Of a stretch of 27,433 nt of DNA, positions 1 to 8,600 are shown piece after piece (position 1 is the stretch's first letter; every line of letters starts with the position of its first letter). The notes under the pieces are model-generated. The model made no database searches and was not told where the DNA came from. It saw nothing but the letters and a program-made list of their open reading frames with translations. Where the stretch lies: NCBI GenBank assembly GCA_038247995.1, contig JBBRUG010000033.1, positions 1 through 27,433 of the forward strand, read 5' to 3'. The stretch comes from JBBRUG01 sp038247995 (GTDB lineage: Bacteria > Chloroflexota > Chloroflexia > Chloroflexales > Chloroflexaceae). Made by a program: the position numbers and the translations under genes.

Positions 1-14
1 GGCCTTACACCGGT

Positions 15-280
15 CGGCAGTCGGCAGTCGGCAGTCGGCAGTCGGCAGTCGGCAGTCGGCAGTCGGCAGTCGGCAGTCGGCAGTCGGCAGTCGGCAGTCG
101 GCAGTCGGCAGTCGGCAGTCGGCAGTCGTCGGTCATCAGTCGTCGGTCGTCGGTCGTCAGTCGGCAGTCGTCGGTCGTCGGTCGTCAGTCGTCGGTCGTC
201 GGTCGTCGGTCGTCAGTCGTCAGTCGTCAGTCGTCAGTCGTCAGTCGTCGGTCATCAGTCGGCAGTCGGCAGTCGTCGGT
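15..280. repeat. Heptanucleotide tandem repeat array, 38 phased copies
   Basis: The array is an uninterrupted run of 7-bp units. The first 16 copies (15-126) are all CGGCAGT. The next 22 mix CGTCGGT, CGTCAGT, CATCAGT and CGGCAGT without any loss of phase, so the consensus is CRKCRGT. A second short heptamer run, CCTGCGT twice plus a partial copy, follows at 283-301 and leads to the 3' end of the oxidoreductase gene on the minus strand. The layout resembles the short tandemly repeated repetitive (STRR) heptamers known from cyanobacteria. I see no coding potential here. The pure block beside a degenerate block suggests recent expansion of one end of an older array. Confidence 0.97.
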
Positions 281-309
281 CGCCTGCGTCCTGCGTCCTG
301 CCGCCCATT

Positions 310-1359
310 TCAAGCATCGAGCCGCACAATGCTTCCCGTACGCGACGATTCGAGCAGCGCCAGTGCCACGGCAACCCCGGCGCGGCCATCGGTGCCGCTA
401 ACCGGGGGTGGCGTACCGGCCAGCACGGCGTTGGTGAAGGCGGCGAGTTGGGCGATATAGGCGCCCATGCGCGGTTGCTGGAAGGCCGTTGCCGCATACT
501 CAGTATTTACCGGCGGTTGCTCGGCGGCGACGCGCCATGTGCCATCGGTCGCCACCCGCAGCGCGTCGTAGGCATCCATGTCGAGCATGCCGGTTTCGCC
601 CAGCAGGTAGGCGCGGAAAGTTAAGCCCGGAAAGCTCGGTGGCGGGCAGGCGCTCGTAGCCCAGAGTGAACCGATTGTGCCATTGCTGAAGGTAAGCATG
701 CCCATCGTGGTGTTTTCCGGCTCGTACCCGGCGGGCGCGCGGATGGTGCGGGCGTGCCCAACAACGCTGGTTACCTCGGCGCCGAGCGCCCAGCGACAGA
801 AGTCGATCCCATGCACGCCGCCGGCCAGAATATGCCCAACCGTGGCCGGGTTGCTCCACCACGACCAGTCGCCGCCAAAGGCGGGATCGTTGAAGAGTTG
901 GAAGACCTGAAAGAGTTGGATGGTATGCACCTGGCCGATCACATTCTCGCGCAGCAGATCGTGGGCGGCGCGCGGCACGGTGCGGTAGCGCTGCTGGTAA
1001 CCTACCGAAAGCGCCAGACCTTTTGCGGCACAGGCGGCGATGATCGCATCACAGTCGGCGACGCTGGTTGCCATGGGCTTTTCGATGAAGAGATGCTTGC
1101 CGTGCGTGGTGGCAGCGAGCGCCTGCTCGGTGTGGACAAACTGCGGCGTGGCCACAATCACGGCATCAACATCGGCACGGGCGACAAGTTCGTCGGCTGA
1201 AGTACAGAGCGTAGCGCCATATTCACTGGCGAGTTGGGCCGCCCGTTTACCGCACGCCACAGCACTCAGGCGCGCGTTTGGCAAGTTGCGAATCGCTTCG
1301 GCATGTGTGCGGCCCATAAAGCCGGAGCCGAGGATTCCGTAGCGCAGTACGTCGCTCAC
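310..1359 (-). CDS. Gfo/Idh/MocA family NAD(P)-dependent oxidoreductase (copy 1)
   Basis: This 349-residue protein is a dehydrogenase of the glucose-fructose oxidoreductase / inositol 2-dehydrogenase family, which usually oxidises sugars or polyols in the cytoplasm. The N-terminal Rossmann motif GSGFMG (about residues 11-16) binds the dinucleotide. The family EKP motif is at 93-95, with K94 the expected catalytic lysine. The length is normal for the family. The start is GTG at 1359, preceded by a strong AAGGAGG ribosome site (1370-1364). It is transcribed divergently from the ABC importer and is colinear with a second copy downstream of that importer, down to K94. The pair probably acts on the imported compound or its product. 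The family assignment is firm; the substrate is unknown. Confidence 0.93.
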   Translation of the reverse strand: MSDVLRYGILGSGFMGRTHAEAIRNLPNARLSAVACGKRAAQLASEYGATLCTSADELVARADVDAVIVATPQFVHTEQALAATTHGKHLFIEKPMATSVADCDAIIAACAAKGLALSVGYQQRYRTVPRAAHDLLRENVIGQVHTIQLFQVFQLFNDPAFGGDWSWWSNPATVGHILAGGVHGIDFCRWALGAEVTSVVGHARTIRAPAGYEPENTTMGMLTFSNGTIGSLWATSACPPPSFPGLTFRAYLLGETGMLDMDAYDALRVATDGTWRVAAEQPPVNTEYAATAFQQPRMGAYIAQLAAFTNAVLAGTPPPVSGTDGRAGVAVALALLESSRTGSIVRLDA

Positions 1360-1391
1360 AATGCCTCCTTTTCAGCTTGGCGATACCTGTA

Positions 1392-1801
1392 ACACTGAGC
1401 AAGATGCCTGAGCCGTTGCGGGCACTGAGCCTTGTGGCTCGCTGCGCTCGCGCCGCTCGTATGCTGGATCAAAAAATCTGCCCAGCGCTATGACCGATTT
1501 TACGACTGCTGCTCAGGGCATTGGATCATCTGGTTCAGTGGATATACCAGCATACCACCTGGCCTGCAACTGCGTCAACTGAACAATGTTTCTTCTGGCG
1601 AAACAACACCTGCTTGCGACGAACCAGTCTGTTATGTTACATTCAACAGTATCCCTAGTGCATCGACAACCTGATTTTTACGCTTGCGGTGATTTGCCTC
1701 AGGCGGATTATCTTCATTTCGATTGAGCCTGCGTACGTGGCGCGAGCGCAGCGCGCCACCCGGTTCAGCGACCTCAGTGACTCAATCATGTTGCTCAGTG
1801 T
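1392..1801. repeat. Long imperfect inverted repeat in the divergent promoter region
   Basis: Arm 1392-1454 aligns without gaps to the reverse complement of 1739-1801, with about 50 of 63 positions identical. After a small gap the match continues (1458-1472 against 1723-1737, 12 of 15). The best-conserved core is CGCTGCGCTCGCGCC, seen at 1440-1454 and inverted at 1739-1753. The arms lie just upstream of the ribosome sites of the divergent oxidoreductase and binding-protein genes, so both genes would carry related leaders in the same sense. Between the arms is about 250 bp of lower-G+C DNA without a gene, presumably holding the promoters, although I found no convincing -35/-10 pair. It could instead be a small decayed mobile element with long terminal repeats. 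Confidence 0.8.
1737..1759 (+). promoter_or_regulatory. Perfect 8-bp dyad in the binding-protein gene leader
   Basis: GTGGCGCG and CGCGCCAC are perfect inverted arms around a 7-bp centre, about 60 bp before the start of the solute-binding protein gene. No T-run follows, so it is not a classical terminator. It could be a repressor operator or an mRNA hairpin in the leader. It lies within arm B of the long inverted repeat. In arm A the matching dyad is less perfect. Confidence 0.5.
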
Positions 1802-1821
1802 GCTAGCTAAGGAGGTTGACG

Positions 1822-3198
1822 ATGTCCGATGATCAGACGCCTGGACGGCTTTCGCGACGACGGTTTCTTCGGCTCGCAGGGATGGGTTCGCTTGGGGCCA
1901 TCGCGTTGGCTGCATGTGGTCAGGCGCCGCCCGCTGCTGCGCCCACGGCGGCTCCGGCTGCCGGTGATGCTACAGCGCCGGCTGTAGTGAGTCAGCCTTT
2001 TGCCGGCCAAGCGCTAACGCTCTTCTCGGCCCAACATCACGCCTCGTACGTGAAGGATGTGTATGTGCCGCTCTTCACCGAGCGTACGGGCGCAACCGTC
2101 AACTGGATCGAAGTGGGCGGTGGCGATGTGGAGGCCAAGTATGCGGTGTTTGTGGCCTCGCAAGACGCTTCGGCGGATGTGCTGATCGCCTGGGAGGCCA
2201 TGAATGCCAAATATGGCCCGACCCTGTTTGAGGACATTACAACAACCGCCAACCCGGCGTTGGTGTCCGGCCTGACGCCGGCCTCGAAGCGCGCGTTCAC
2301 CTTCCTCGATAAGCAAGTGGGCATGCCGCTCGATACCAACATGGCGATCTTCATGTGGAACCACGAGCTGTATGAGGCTGCCGGCTTGAACCCGGACGTG
2401 CCGCCCCAGAACTGGGCGGAGTTTGTGGAGCATAGCAAAAAGCTCACCGGCGACGGCAAGTATGCAACGCTCTTTACGCTCGGCGACGCCAACTCGGGCT
2501 TCGTGACCTTCATTTCGATCTACAACTCCACCGGCGGCACGTTGCTCAGCCCCGATCTGCGCACGCTGACGATTGACGATCAATACGGCCTGATGGCCAT
2601 GGAAGCCATTTACGACATCTTTGCCGTCTCCAAGATCGCCGATCCGGCGGGGGTGACGGTGGCGAGTTCGATCGAGCAGGGCAAGATTTTCCGCGCCGGG
2701 AACATGGGTCACTACTACGCCTTCCCTAATCACTTTATGCTGGCCGAAACACCCGCCGAGTCGCAGATCGTCGGCAAGGCGCGCACGGGCCTTATTCCCG
2801 GTTTGGCACTGCGTAGCGCGTCGGTGAACGGCCTGGAGGGCTACGCGATCAACCGCTTCTCAAGCAATAAAGAGCTGGGGATGGCCTTCCTCGACCATAT
2901 CGTCAGCCCCGAAGTGCAGAAGCTTGTGGCAACGGGTTGGGGCCGCCCACCTTCAGTGCAGGCGATCTTCGACGATCCGGAAGTTGTGTCCAGTGCGCCC
3001 CAGTTTGCCGCAGTGAAGGAGCAAACCGGCTTCCCGTCGCCACGGTATGGTTCACCGTTCTATACCGATCTGGCGGCGGTTGTTGTCGAGCAGATGCTGG
3101 CGATGATCGATGGGCGCCAGTCGCCCGCCGAAACGGTGACGCTGATCCAGACCGACGGTCAGAAGATCATCGACGATTACTGGGCCCTGGTTGGGTAA
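1822..3198 (+). CDS. Extracellular solute-binding lipoprotein of a CUT1-type sugar ABC importer
   Basis: This 458-residue protein is a family 1 extracellular solute-binding protein that captures the ligand outside the membrane. The N-terminus has a twin-arginine motif (SRRRFLRLAG, residues 11-20) and a lipobox LAAC with the lipidated cysteine at C32. An Ala/Pro/Thr-rich linker and a mature domain of normal size follow. The start is ATG at 1822, six bases after AAGGAGG (1809-1815); the in-frame TTG at 1816 abuts the ribosome site and is unlikely. It is the first gene of a binding protein - permease - permease - ATPase operon. The combined Tat and lipoprotein signal is common in Chloroflexota. 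The ligand is probably a sugar, polyol or related compound, judging by the flanking dehydrogenases. Confidence 0.93.
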   Translation: MSDDQTPGRLSRRRFLRLAGMGSLGAIALAACGQAPPAAAPTAAPAAGDATAPAVVSQPFAGQALTLFSAQHHASYVKDVYVPLFTERTGATVNWIEVGGGDVEAKYAVFVASQDASADVLIAWEAMNAKYGPTLFEDITTTANPALVSGLTPASKRAFTFLDKQVGMPLDTNMAIFMWNHELYEAAGLNPDVPPQNWAEFVEHSKKLTGDGKYATLFTLGDANSGFVTFISIYNSTGGTLLSPDLRTLTIDDQYGLMAMEAIYDIFAVSKIADPAGVTVASSIEQGKIFRAGNMGHYYAFPNHFMLAETPAESQIVGKARTGLIPGLALRSASVNGLEGYAINRFSSNKELGMAFLDHIVSPEVQKLVATGWGRPPSVQAIFDDPEVVSSAPQFAAVKEQTGFPSPRYGSPFYTDLAAVVVEQMLAMIDGRQSPAETVTLIQTDGQKIIDDYWALVG

Positions 3199-3210
3199 TC
3201 CTGGCCCGAA

Positions 3211-3251
3211 GGCGCCCGCACGTGCTTCAGCCATGGGGCCGAGCGGGCGCC
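3211..3251 (+). terminator. Intercistronic hairpin after the binding-protein gene
   Basis: GGCGCCCGC (3211-3219) and GCGGGCGCC (3243-3251) form a perfect 9-bp G+C-rich stem around a 23-nt loop, 12 bp after the stop codon. There is no T-tract. Such hairpins between binding-protein and permease genes often protect the upstream mRNA or partly terminate transcription, so that binding protein exceeds membrane subunits. That role is inferred here. Confidence 0.6.
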
Positions 3252-3307
3252 GGTTTACGCTGTGCCGCTGGGCCCACCTGGGCCGGCCACAGAGGCGGAC
3301 GAATGCT

Positions 3308-4258
3308 ATGCAACAAACGGTTAGCGAGCCGGCGGCGGCGCGCCCAAGCCTGCGTCAGCGCCTGCATCGCATGGGCGAAGCTCGGTTTGGCCTGCTCCTG
3401 CTGATCCCGGCGGCCTTCCTGCTGCTGCTCTTCCTGATTGGCCCGCTGCTCTACGCCCTGCTGATGAGCCTCCAGCAGATCGAACTGACAATCTCGCCCA
3501 ACTGGCGCTGGGTTGGGCTCGATAACTATCTGGCGCTGCTGGGCGAACGGGCCGTGCGCGAGTCGCTGGGGCGCACGCTGGTCTTCGCCGGGCTTACGAT
3601 TGGGATCAGTGTTTTTATGGCGCTGGGGCTTGCGCTATTGCTGAACGAACCCTTCCGCGGCCGGAGCATGTCGCGGGTGCTGGTGCTGCTGCCCTGGGCG
3701 GTGGCGCCGGTGGTGGCCGGGGTGCTCTGGCGCTACCTGTTTCACAGCAATTATGGCCTGATTAATGCGCTGCTGCTCCAGTTTGGCATCATCTCGGCCT
3801 ATCGGGTCTGGCTTGACAGCGCGCCCGTGGCGATTCTGATCGCGGCCCTGGCTACCTCGTGGAAGACGCTGCCCTTCCTCGCGCTGATCCTGCTCGCCCG
3901 TTTGCAAAGCATTCCCGAGGCGTTGTATCGCGCGGCGCGCATGGACGGCGCACGCACCTGGGGGCGCTTTCGTTATGTGACGCTGCCGCATTTGCGCGGC
4001 ATGCTGATTTTCGCCGTGGTGATGCAGACGATCGTCGCCCTGCAAAGTTTCGATCTGATCTTCACGCTCACCCGCGGCGGCCCTGGCCAAGGAACGGTAT
4101 TGTTGAGCTATCTCGTGTTTATTAATGCCTTCGAACGGCTGAGCCTGGGCCGGGCGGCGGCAATGGCCGTGCTGCTGGCCTTGTTGATCGTGGTGCTGGG
4201 CAGCCTGGCGCCGTTGCTGGCTTCCGAGCGCCGGCGTAAGGAGGCCGTAGATGGCTAG
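3308..4258 (+). CDS. ABC importer permease, MalF/UgpA-like
   Basis: This is an integral membrane permease of the binding-protein-dependent transport family. The chosen ATG at 3308 gives about 316 residues beginning MQQTVSEP. A longer in-frame start at 3191 would overlap the previous gene and has no credible ribosome site. The chosen start has a modest GAGG-type site near 3292. About six hydrophobic segments are visible, the first being the long Leu-rich stretch after MGEARFG. The cytoplasmic EAA loop that docks on the ATPase is clear, with EALYRAARMDGA followed by TLPHLRG. The last eight bases overlap the next permease gene, which indicates coupled translation. Confidence 0.92.
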   Translation: MQQTVSEPAAARPSLRQRLHRMGEARFGLLLLIPAAFLLLLFLIGPLLYALLMSLQQIELTISPNWRWVGLDNYLALLGERAVRESLGRTLVFAGLTIGISVFMALGLALLLNEPFRGRSMSRVLVLLPWAVAPVVAGVLWRYLFHSNYGLINALLLQFGIISAYRVWLDSAPVAILIAALATSWKTLPFLALILLARLQSIPEALYRAARMDGARTWGRFRYVTLPHLRGMLIFAVVMQTIVALQSFDLIFTLTRGGPGQGTVLLSYLVFINAFERLSLGRAAAMAVLLALLIVVLGSLAPLLASERRRKEAVDG

Positions 4259-5081
4259 GATGCAACGGCTGCGGCCGGCCGCCGTGTACGCGCTGGTGGC
4301 GCTCTTTCTGCTCTGGACGGTGGCCCCGATCGCCTGGATCGCCACGATGAGCGTGCAGCCTGAGATCAACTATGTCTCCGTGCCGCCGCAATTACGCCTG
4401 GAGCAGACGAGTCTGCGCTGGTACATTGCCACGCTCGCCGATCCCGATTTTGTGGCTGCAATGCAGACCAGCGCCGTCGTGTCGTTTGTGACGATGCTGC
4501 TCTGCCTGGTGATCGGCGCGCTGGCGGCCTACCCGCTGGCCCGGCTCAATGTGCCGCACCGCAACCTCTACCTGACGGTCAGTGTTGTCTCGCGCATGCT
4601 GCCGGCGATGATTCTGATCATTCCGATGTTCCTGCTCTTACGCTGGCTGCGCCTGCTCGACAGCTACCTCGGCCTGATTATGGTCTATACCGCCTTTTTG
4701 CTGCCCTATGTGATCTGGATGCTGAAGAACTTCTTCGAGCAGGTGCCATATGCGCTGGAGGCGGCGGCGCGCATGGATGGCTGCTCGCGTCTTGGCGCGC
4801 TGGTACGGGTGATCATTCCCGTTACTGCGCCGGGGATTGTCGCCACGGCGGTGTTTGCGTTTATCGGCGCATGGAATGAGTTCCTGTTCGGGCTGATCCT
4901 CTCGACCAGCAAGGCCGTACCGGTCACCGTCAAACTCTCGTCACTGGTCAGCACCACGTTCCACTCCGACACCTCACTGGTTGCTGCGGCGGGGATGTTA
5001 TCGCTGTTGCCGCCGGTGCTGCTCGTTTTTGTATTGAACCGTTTCATTGTGCAGGGCCTGGTCGAAGGCATGAAATACTGA
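4251..5081 (+). CDS. ABC importer permease, MalG/UgpE-like
   Basis: This is the second, 276-residue permease of the importer. It begins with a short cytoplasmic tail and a first membrane helix (VYALVALFLLWTVAPIAW). A large extracytoplasmic loop follows, then the core five-helix domain. The EAA loop is visible as EAAARMDGCSRLGAL in the C-terminal half. The start at 4251 follows AAGGAGG (4238-4244) and overlaps the upstream permease by 8 bp, as is typical of MalF/MalG pairs. The length is typical of MalG-type subunits. It would form a heterodimeric channel with the upstream permease. Confidence 0.93.
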   Translation: MARMQRLRPAAVYALVALFLLWTVAPIAWIATMSVQPEINYVSVPPQLRLEQTSLRWYIATLADPDFVAAMQTSAVVSFVTMLLCLVIGALAAYPLARLNVPHRNLYLTVSVVSRMLPAMILIIPMFLLLRWLRLLDSYLGLIMVYTAFLLPYVIWMLKNFFEQVPYALEAAARMDGCSRLGALVRVIIPVTAPGIVATAVFAFIGAWNEFLFGLILSTSKAVPVTVKLSSLVSTTFHSDTSLVAAAGMLSLLPPVLLVFVLNRFIVQGLVEGMKY

Positions 5082-5089
5082 GGTACGCC

Positions 5090-6181
<1,092 letters not shown>

Positions 6182-6204
6182 CGCAGGGCGCGGGAGGCGT
6201 CAGT

Positions 6205-6431
6205 CCCATAGGGATCACGTTAAGCGACAGCATGGCTGTACAAACATGCACGGATGGCGTCCCAACGACCGAAACGCCGCATCCCCCCAGCCCCCTGCTC
6301 CCGCAAGGGGAGCCGGGGGAGCAGCCACAGATTCGTCGTCCTGATGCTGTCGGAAGCCCCGCTCCCGCGCAGGGAGCGGGGTTGGGGGTGAGGGTTGACG
6401 CGGCGGAAGTCCTTAACGTGATCCGTATGGG
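6205..6431. mobile_element. MITE-like element with 20-bp terminal inverted repeats
   Basis: The sequence at 6205-6224 (CCCATAGGGATCACGTTAAG) and the reverse complement of 6412-6431 match at 19 of 20 positions. They enclose a 227-bp segment with no convincing gene. The interior holds two G+C-rich stem-loops, one near 6297-6313 (GCTCCC and GGGAGC) and one at 6357-6381. No clear target-site duplication is visible. The size, terminal repeats and lack of coding potential fit a miniature inverted-repeat element or a palindromic intergenic repeat. It fills most of the 341-bp gap between the ATPase and the second oxidoreductase gene. Confidence 0.65.
6357..6381. terminator. Strong G+C-rich stem-loop
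   Basis: CCCCGCTCCC and GGGAGCGGGG form a perfect 10-bp stem with a 5-nt loop (GCGCA). A short TT follows, then more G, so it is not a textbook intrinsic terminator. It may still stop or slow transcription leaving the importer operon. A related but weaker hairpin lies at 14470-14493, so this looks like a recurring intergenic motif of the genome. Confidence 0.5.
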
Positions 6432-6468
6432 GTTGGGGGATGATGCGTTTCGATCGGTGCGACACGAT

Positions 6469-6489
6469 TGCCGCCTGCCGCTTGCCGCT
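6469..6489. repeat. Short heptamer repeat, three copies (TGCCGCY)
   Basis: Three consecutive 7-bp units, TGCCGCC, TGCCGCT and TGCCGCT, lie about 20 bp before the ribosome site of the second oxidoreductase. The unit length equals that of the large array at 15-280, although the sequence differs. Confidence 0.8.
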
Positions 6490-6522
6490 TGAAACCTTAC
6501 TTTACACCGGAGGATTTTTCGT

Positions 6523-7611
6523 ATGGATACAGTACGGATTGGCCTGGTTGGATCGGGCTACATGGGCCGTACCTATGCCGAGGCGCTGGCCCACCATACC
6601 CAGGGTGCGCGCGCCGTAGCGGTGGCCGGCGGACGACGCGCCCCGGAGCTTGCCGCCGCGTATGATCTTGTGGCCGAGCCGTCGGTTGCGGCGCTGGTCG
6701 CCCGATCCGACATCGATGCGGTGATCCTGGCCACGCCCGAGCAGACCCGACTGGCTCAGGTGCAGGCGGCGGCGGCGGCGGGCAAACATGTGCTCAGCGA
6801 AAAACCCTTTGCGCCCAGCGTCGCCCAGGCCGACGCGATGATCGCCGCCTGCCGTAATGCAGGCGTGTCGCTGATGGTCTGCCAGACGTTACGCTATCGC
6901 GGCACAATGGCGCGGGCGAAGCAACTGGTCGACGCGGGGGCAATCGGGCGGGTCTTACAGATCCGCAGCTACGCAATGCACTCACGCGAGGACTTTCAGG
7001 CCACCGTCGGCACAAAGCCCTGGATCGGCGCTGCCGATGGCGGCGGCCATTTTTATGATCAGGCCGTGCATAACTTCGACTATATGCGCTGGCTCACCGG
7101 CAGCGAGGCCACCGAGGTATTCGCCTATATCGACACCCAGAGCGACCTGCCGTTCCCGGCGATGAGCGCGATGGCGCAGGTGCGTTACGCCAGTGGCGCA
7201 ATGGCCCAACTGAATATCTGCTTTGAACTGCCGGATGCGACGTTTCCCGAACACGGCACCCGCTTTATGGTTGTGGGCGACCAGGGCTTGCTGGAGATGG
7301 ATCAGTACTCGAATGTGCGCCTGGGCAAGCAGCACAAGTGGGAAGTTGTTTGGGAGCAGCCGGCCTTCGATTTCCTCAACGATCCCAACTCGCCGGTGCG
7401 CATGGCCGCCCATGCCGCAATGGTGCAGGAGTTTATCGACAGCCTGCGCGCAGGCCGCCCGCCGGCGGTGCGCGGCGAAGATGGCCGTGCCGCCGTCGAG
7501 TTGTGCGAGGCCTGCGTACGCTCGGCGCGAACAGGCTTGCCGGTGCGCTTGCCGCTTGACGTGGTACCAATTGAACAACCGCTGGCCGGATTGCCAAAAG
7601 CCGAGGGCTGA
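6523..7611 (+). CDS. Gfo/Idh/MocA family NAD(P)-dependent oxidoreductase (copy 2)
   Basis: This 362-residue paralogue of the enzyme at 310-1359 has the Rossmann motif GSGYMG (about residues 10-15) and the EKP motif at 93-95 with K94. The DxxxH-like segment QAVHNFDYMRWLTG corresponds to the substrate-side helix seen in the family. ATG 6523 follows GGAGGA (6509-6514). The protein ends in PKAEG, with a stop codon that lies inside a heptamer repeat. It probably oxidises or epimerises a product of the imported compound, followed by the adjacent aldo/keto reductase. The substrate is unknown. Confidence 0.93.
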   Translation: MDTVRIGLVGSGYMGRTYAEALAHHTQGARAVAVAGGRRAPELAAAYDLVAEPSVAALVARSDIDAVILATPEQTRLAQVQAAAAAGKHVLSEKPFAPSVAQADAMIAACRNAGVSLMVCQTLRYRGTMARAKQLVDAGAIGRVLQIRSYAMHSREDFQATVGTKPWIGAADGGGHFYDQAVHNFDYMRWLTGSEATEVFAYIDTQSDLPFPAMSAMAQVRYASGAMAQLNICFELPDATFPEHGTRFMVVGDQGLLEMDQYSNVRLGKQHKWEVVWEQPAFDFLNDPNSPVRMAAHAAMVQEFIDSLRAGRPPAVRGEDGRAAVELCEACVRSARTGLPVRLPLDVVPIEQPLAGLPKAEG

Positions 7612-7623
7612 GGGCTGAGGGCT
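7603..7623 (+). repeat. Heptamer repeat (GAGGGCT x3) providing a stop codon and a likely ribosome site
   Basis: Three copies of GAGGGCT run through the end of the upstream oxidoreductase. The junction of copies 1 and 2 makes its TGA stop (7609-7611). The GAGG of copy 3 (7617-7620) lies 9 bp before the ATG of the aldo/keto reductase and can act as its ribosome site. Expansion or contraction would therefore alter spacing between the two genes. Confidence 0.8.
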
Positions 7624-7629
7624 AACACC

Positions 7630-8547
7630 ATGGAAGATCGTCCACTTGGGCGCAGCGGCCTGCACGTAAGTGCAATCGGCATTGGCGCAGCCACGTTCGG
7701 CCGCGAGATCGACGAAGCAATGGCGTTCAGCGTGCTCGACCGAGCGCTGGAATGCGGGATCACGCTGGTTGACACAGCCGAAGCGTATGGTGTCGAATCC
7801 GGGCGCTCCGAGGCGATTGTCGGGCGCTGGATCGCCGCACGCGGCGTGCGCAAGCGGATCACGCTCGCCACCAAGGTGAATGGCACGCTGACTGCGGCAC
7901 GCGTACGCGCCTCATGCGCGGCGAGTTTGCAGCGGCTCGGCGTGGAGGTGATCGATCTGTTTCAGGTGCATCGCTGGGACGACGACGTACCGTTGGAGGA
8001 GACGCTCGGCGGGCTGAATGAGGTAGTGCAAGCCGGGATGGTGCGCGCAATCGGTTGCAGCAACTATACAGCCTGGCAGATTACCAAAGCGCTCGCACAC
8101 CAAGCGGCGCACGGTTTAGCCCGCTTCGAGGCGGTGCAGCCGGTCTATAACCTGGCTGATCGGCAGATCGAGCAGGAGTTGCTGCCGCTCTGCGCCGATC
8201 AGGAGCTGGGCGTGATTACCTACAGCCCACGGGCGGCGGGCTTCCTAACCGGGAAGTACCGCGCTGGCGGGGCGGTGCCGCAGGGGACGCGCTTCGACAT
8301 TGTGCCGGAGCACCAGGCGATCTATTTCACACCGGCGCGTTACCGAGTGATGGATGACGAGCGTTCGTTTCCAGCCAGTGCCGGCCTGCCGATGGCCCAG
8401 CGTGCCCTGGCCTGGGTGCTGAGTCGGCCCGGGATCAGCAGTGTCCTGGTTGGTGCGCGCACACCCGAGCAGGTTGATGAAGGAATCACCGCCGCCGCCG
8501 GCCTCCCCGCCGATCTGCGCGCCGCACTAGATGGTTTAGGTGCGTAA
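7630..8547 (+). CDS. Aldo/keto reductase
   Basis: This 305-residue NADPH-dependent oxidoreductase has the (beta/alpha)8 aldo/keto reductase fold. The catalytic tetrad is complete and correctly ordered: D48, Y53, K82 and H114. The C-terminal cofactor-binding part (ISSVLVGARTPEQVDE) is typical of the family. It follows the oxidoreductase by 18 bp, so the two are probably co-transcribed and act in sequence on a carbonyl or sugar intermediate. Members are promiscuous, so the substrate cannot be read from sequence. The gene converges with the IclR-type regulator gene. Confidence 0.94.
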   Translation: MEDRPLGRSGLHVSAIGIGAATFGREIDEAMAFSVLDRALECGITLVDTAEAYGVESGRSEAIVGRWIAARGVRKRITLATKVNGTLTAARVRASCAASLQRLGVEVIDLFQVHRWDDDVPLEETLGGLNEVVQAGMVRAIGCSNYTAWQITKALAHQAAHGLARFEAVQPVYNLADRQIEQELLPLCADQELGVITYSPRAAGFLTGKYRAGGAVPQGTRFDIVPEHQAIYFTPARYRVMDDERSFPASAGLPMAQRALAWVLSRPGISSVLVGARTPEQVDEGITAAAGLPADLRAALDGLGA

Positions 8548-8578
8548 AGCGGGTGATGCCGGGTGAGCGGATGAGGTT

Positions 8579-8600
8579 CAGTGCCTCAGTGCCTCAGTGA
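8579..8600. repeat. 8-bp tandem repeat (CAGTGCCT) spanning the regulator's stop codon
   Basis: CAGTGCCT occurs twice (8579-8594) and is followed by a partial copy, CAGTGA. On the minus strand the unit reads CACTGAGG, and its TGA is the stop codon of the IclR-type gene (8594-8596). This is the second gene in the window whose stop codon is made by a short tandem repeat. Confidence 0.75.

Noticed and set aside
15..280. Possible CRISPR array at the left end
   Set aside because: The units are 7 bp in direct contact with no unique spacers, and there are no cas genes, so it is a simple tandem repeat.
2014..2733. 239-codon open frame on the minus strand inside the binding-protein gene
   Set aside because: The product is His/Arg-rich with no recognisable domain, and the plus strand encodes a complete lipoprotein with signal and lipobox. 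It is a shadow.
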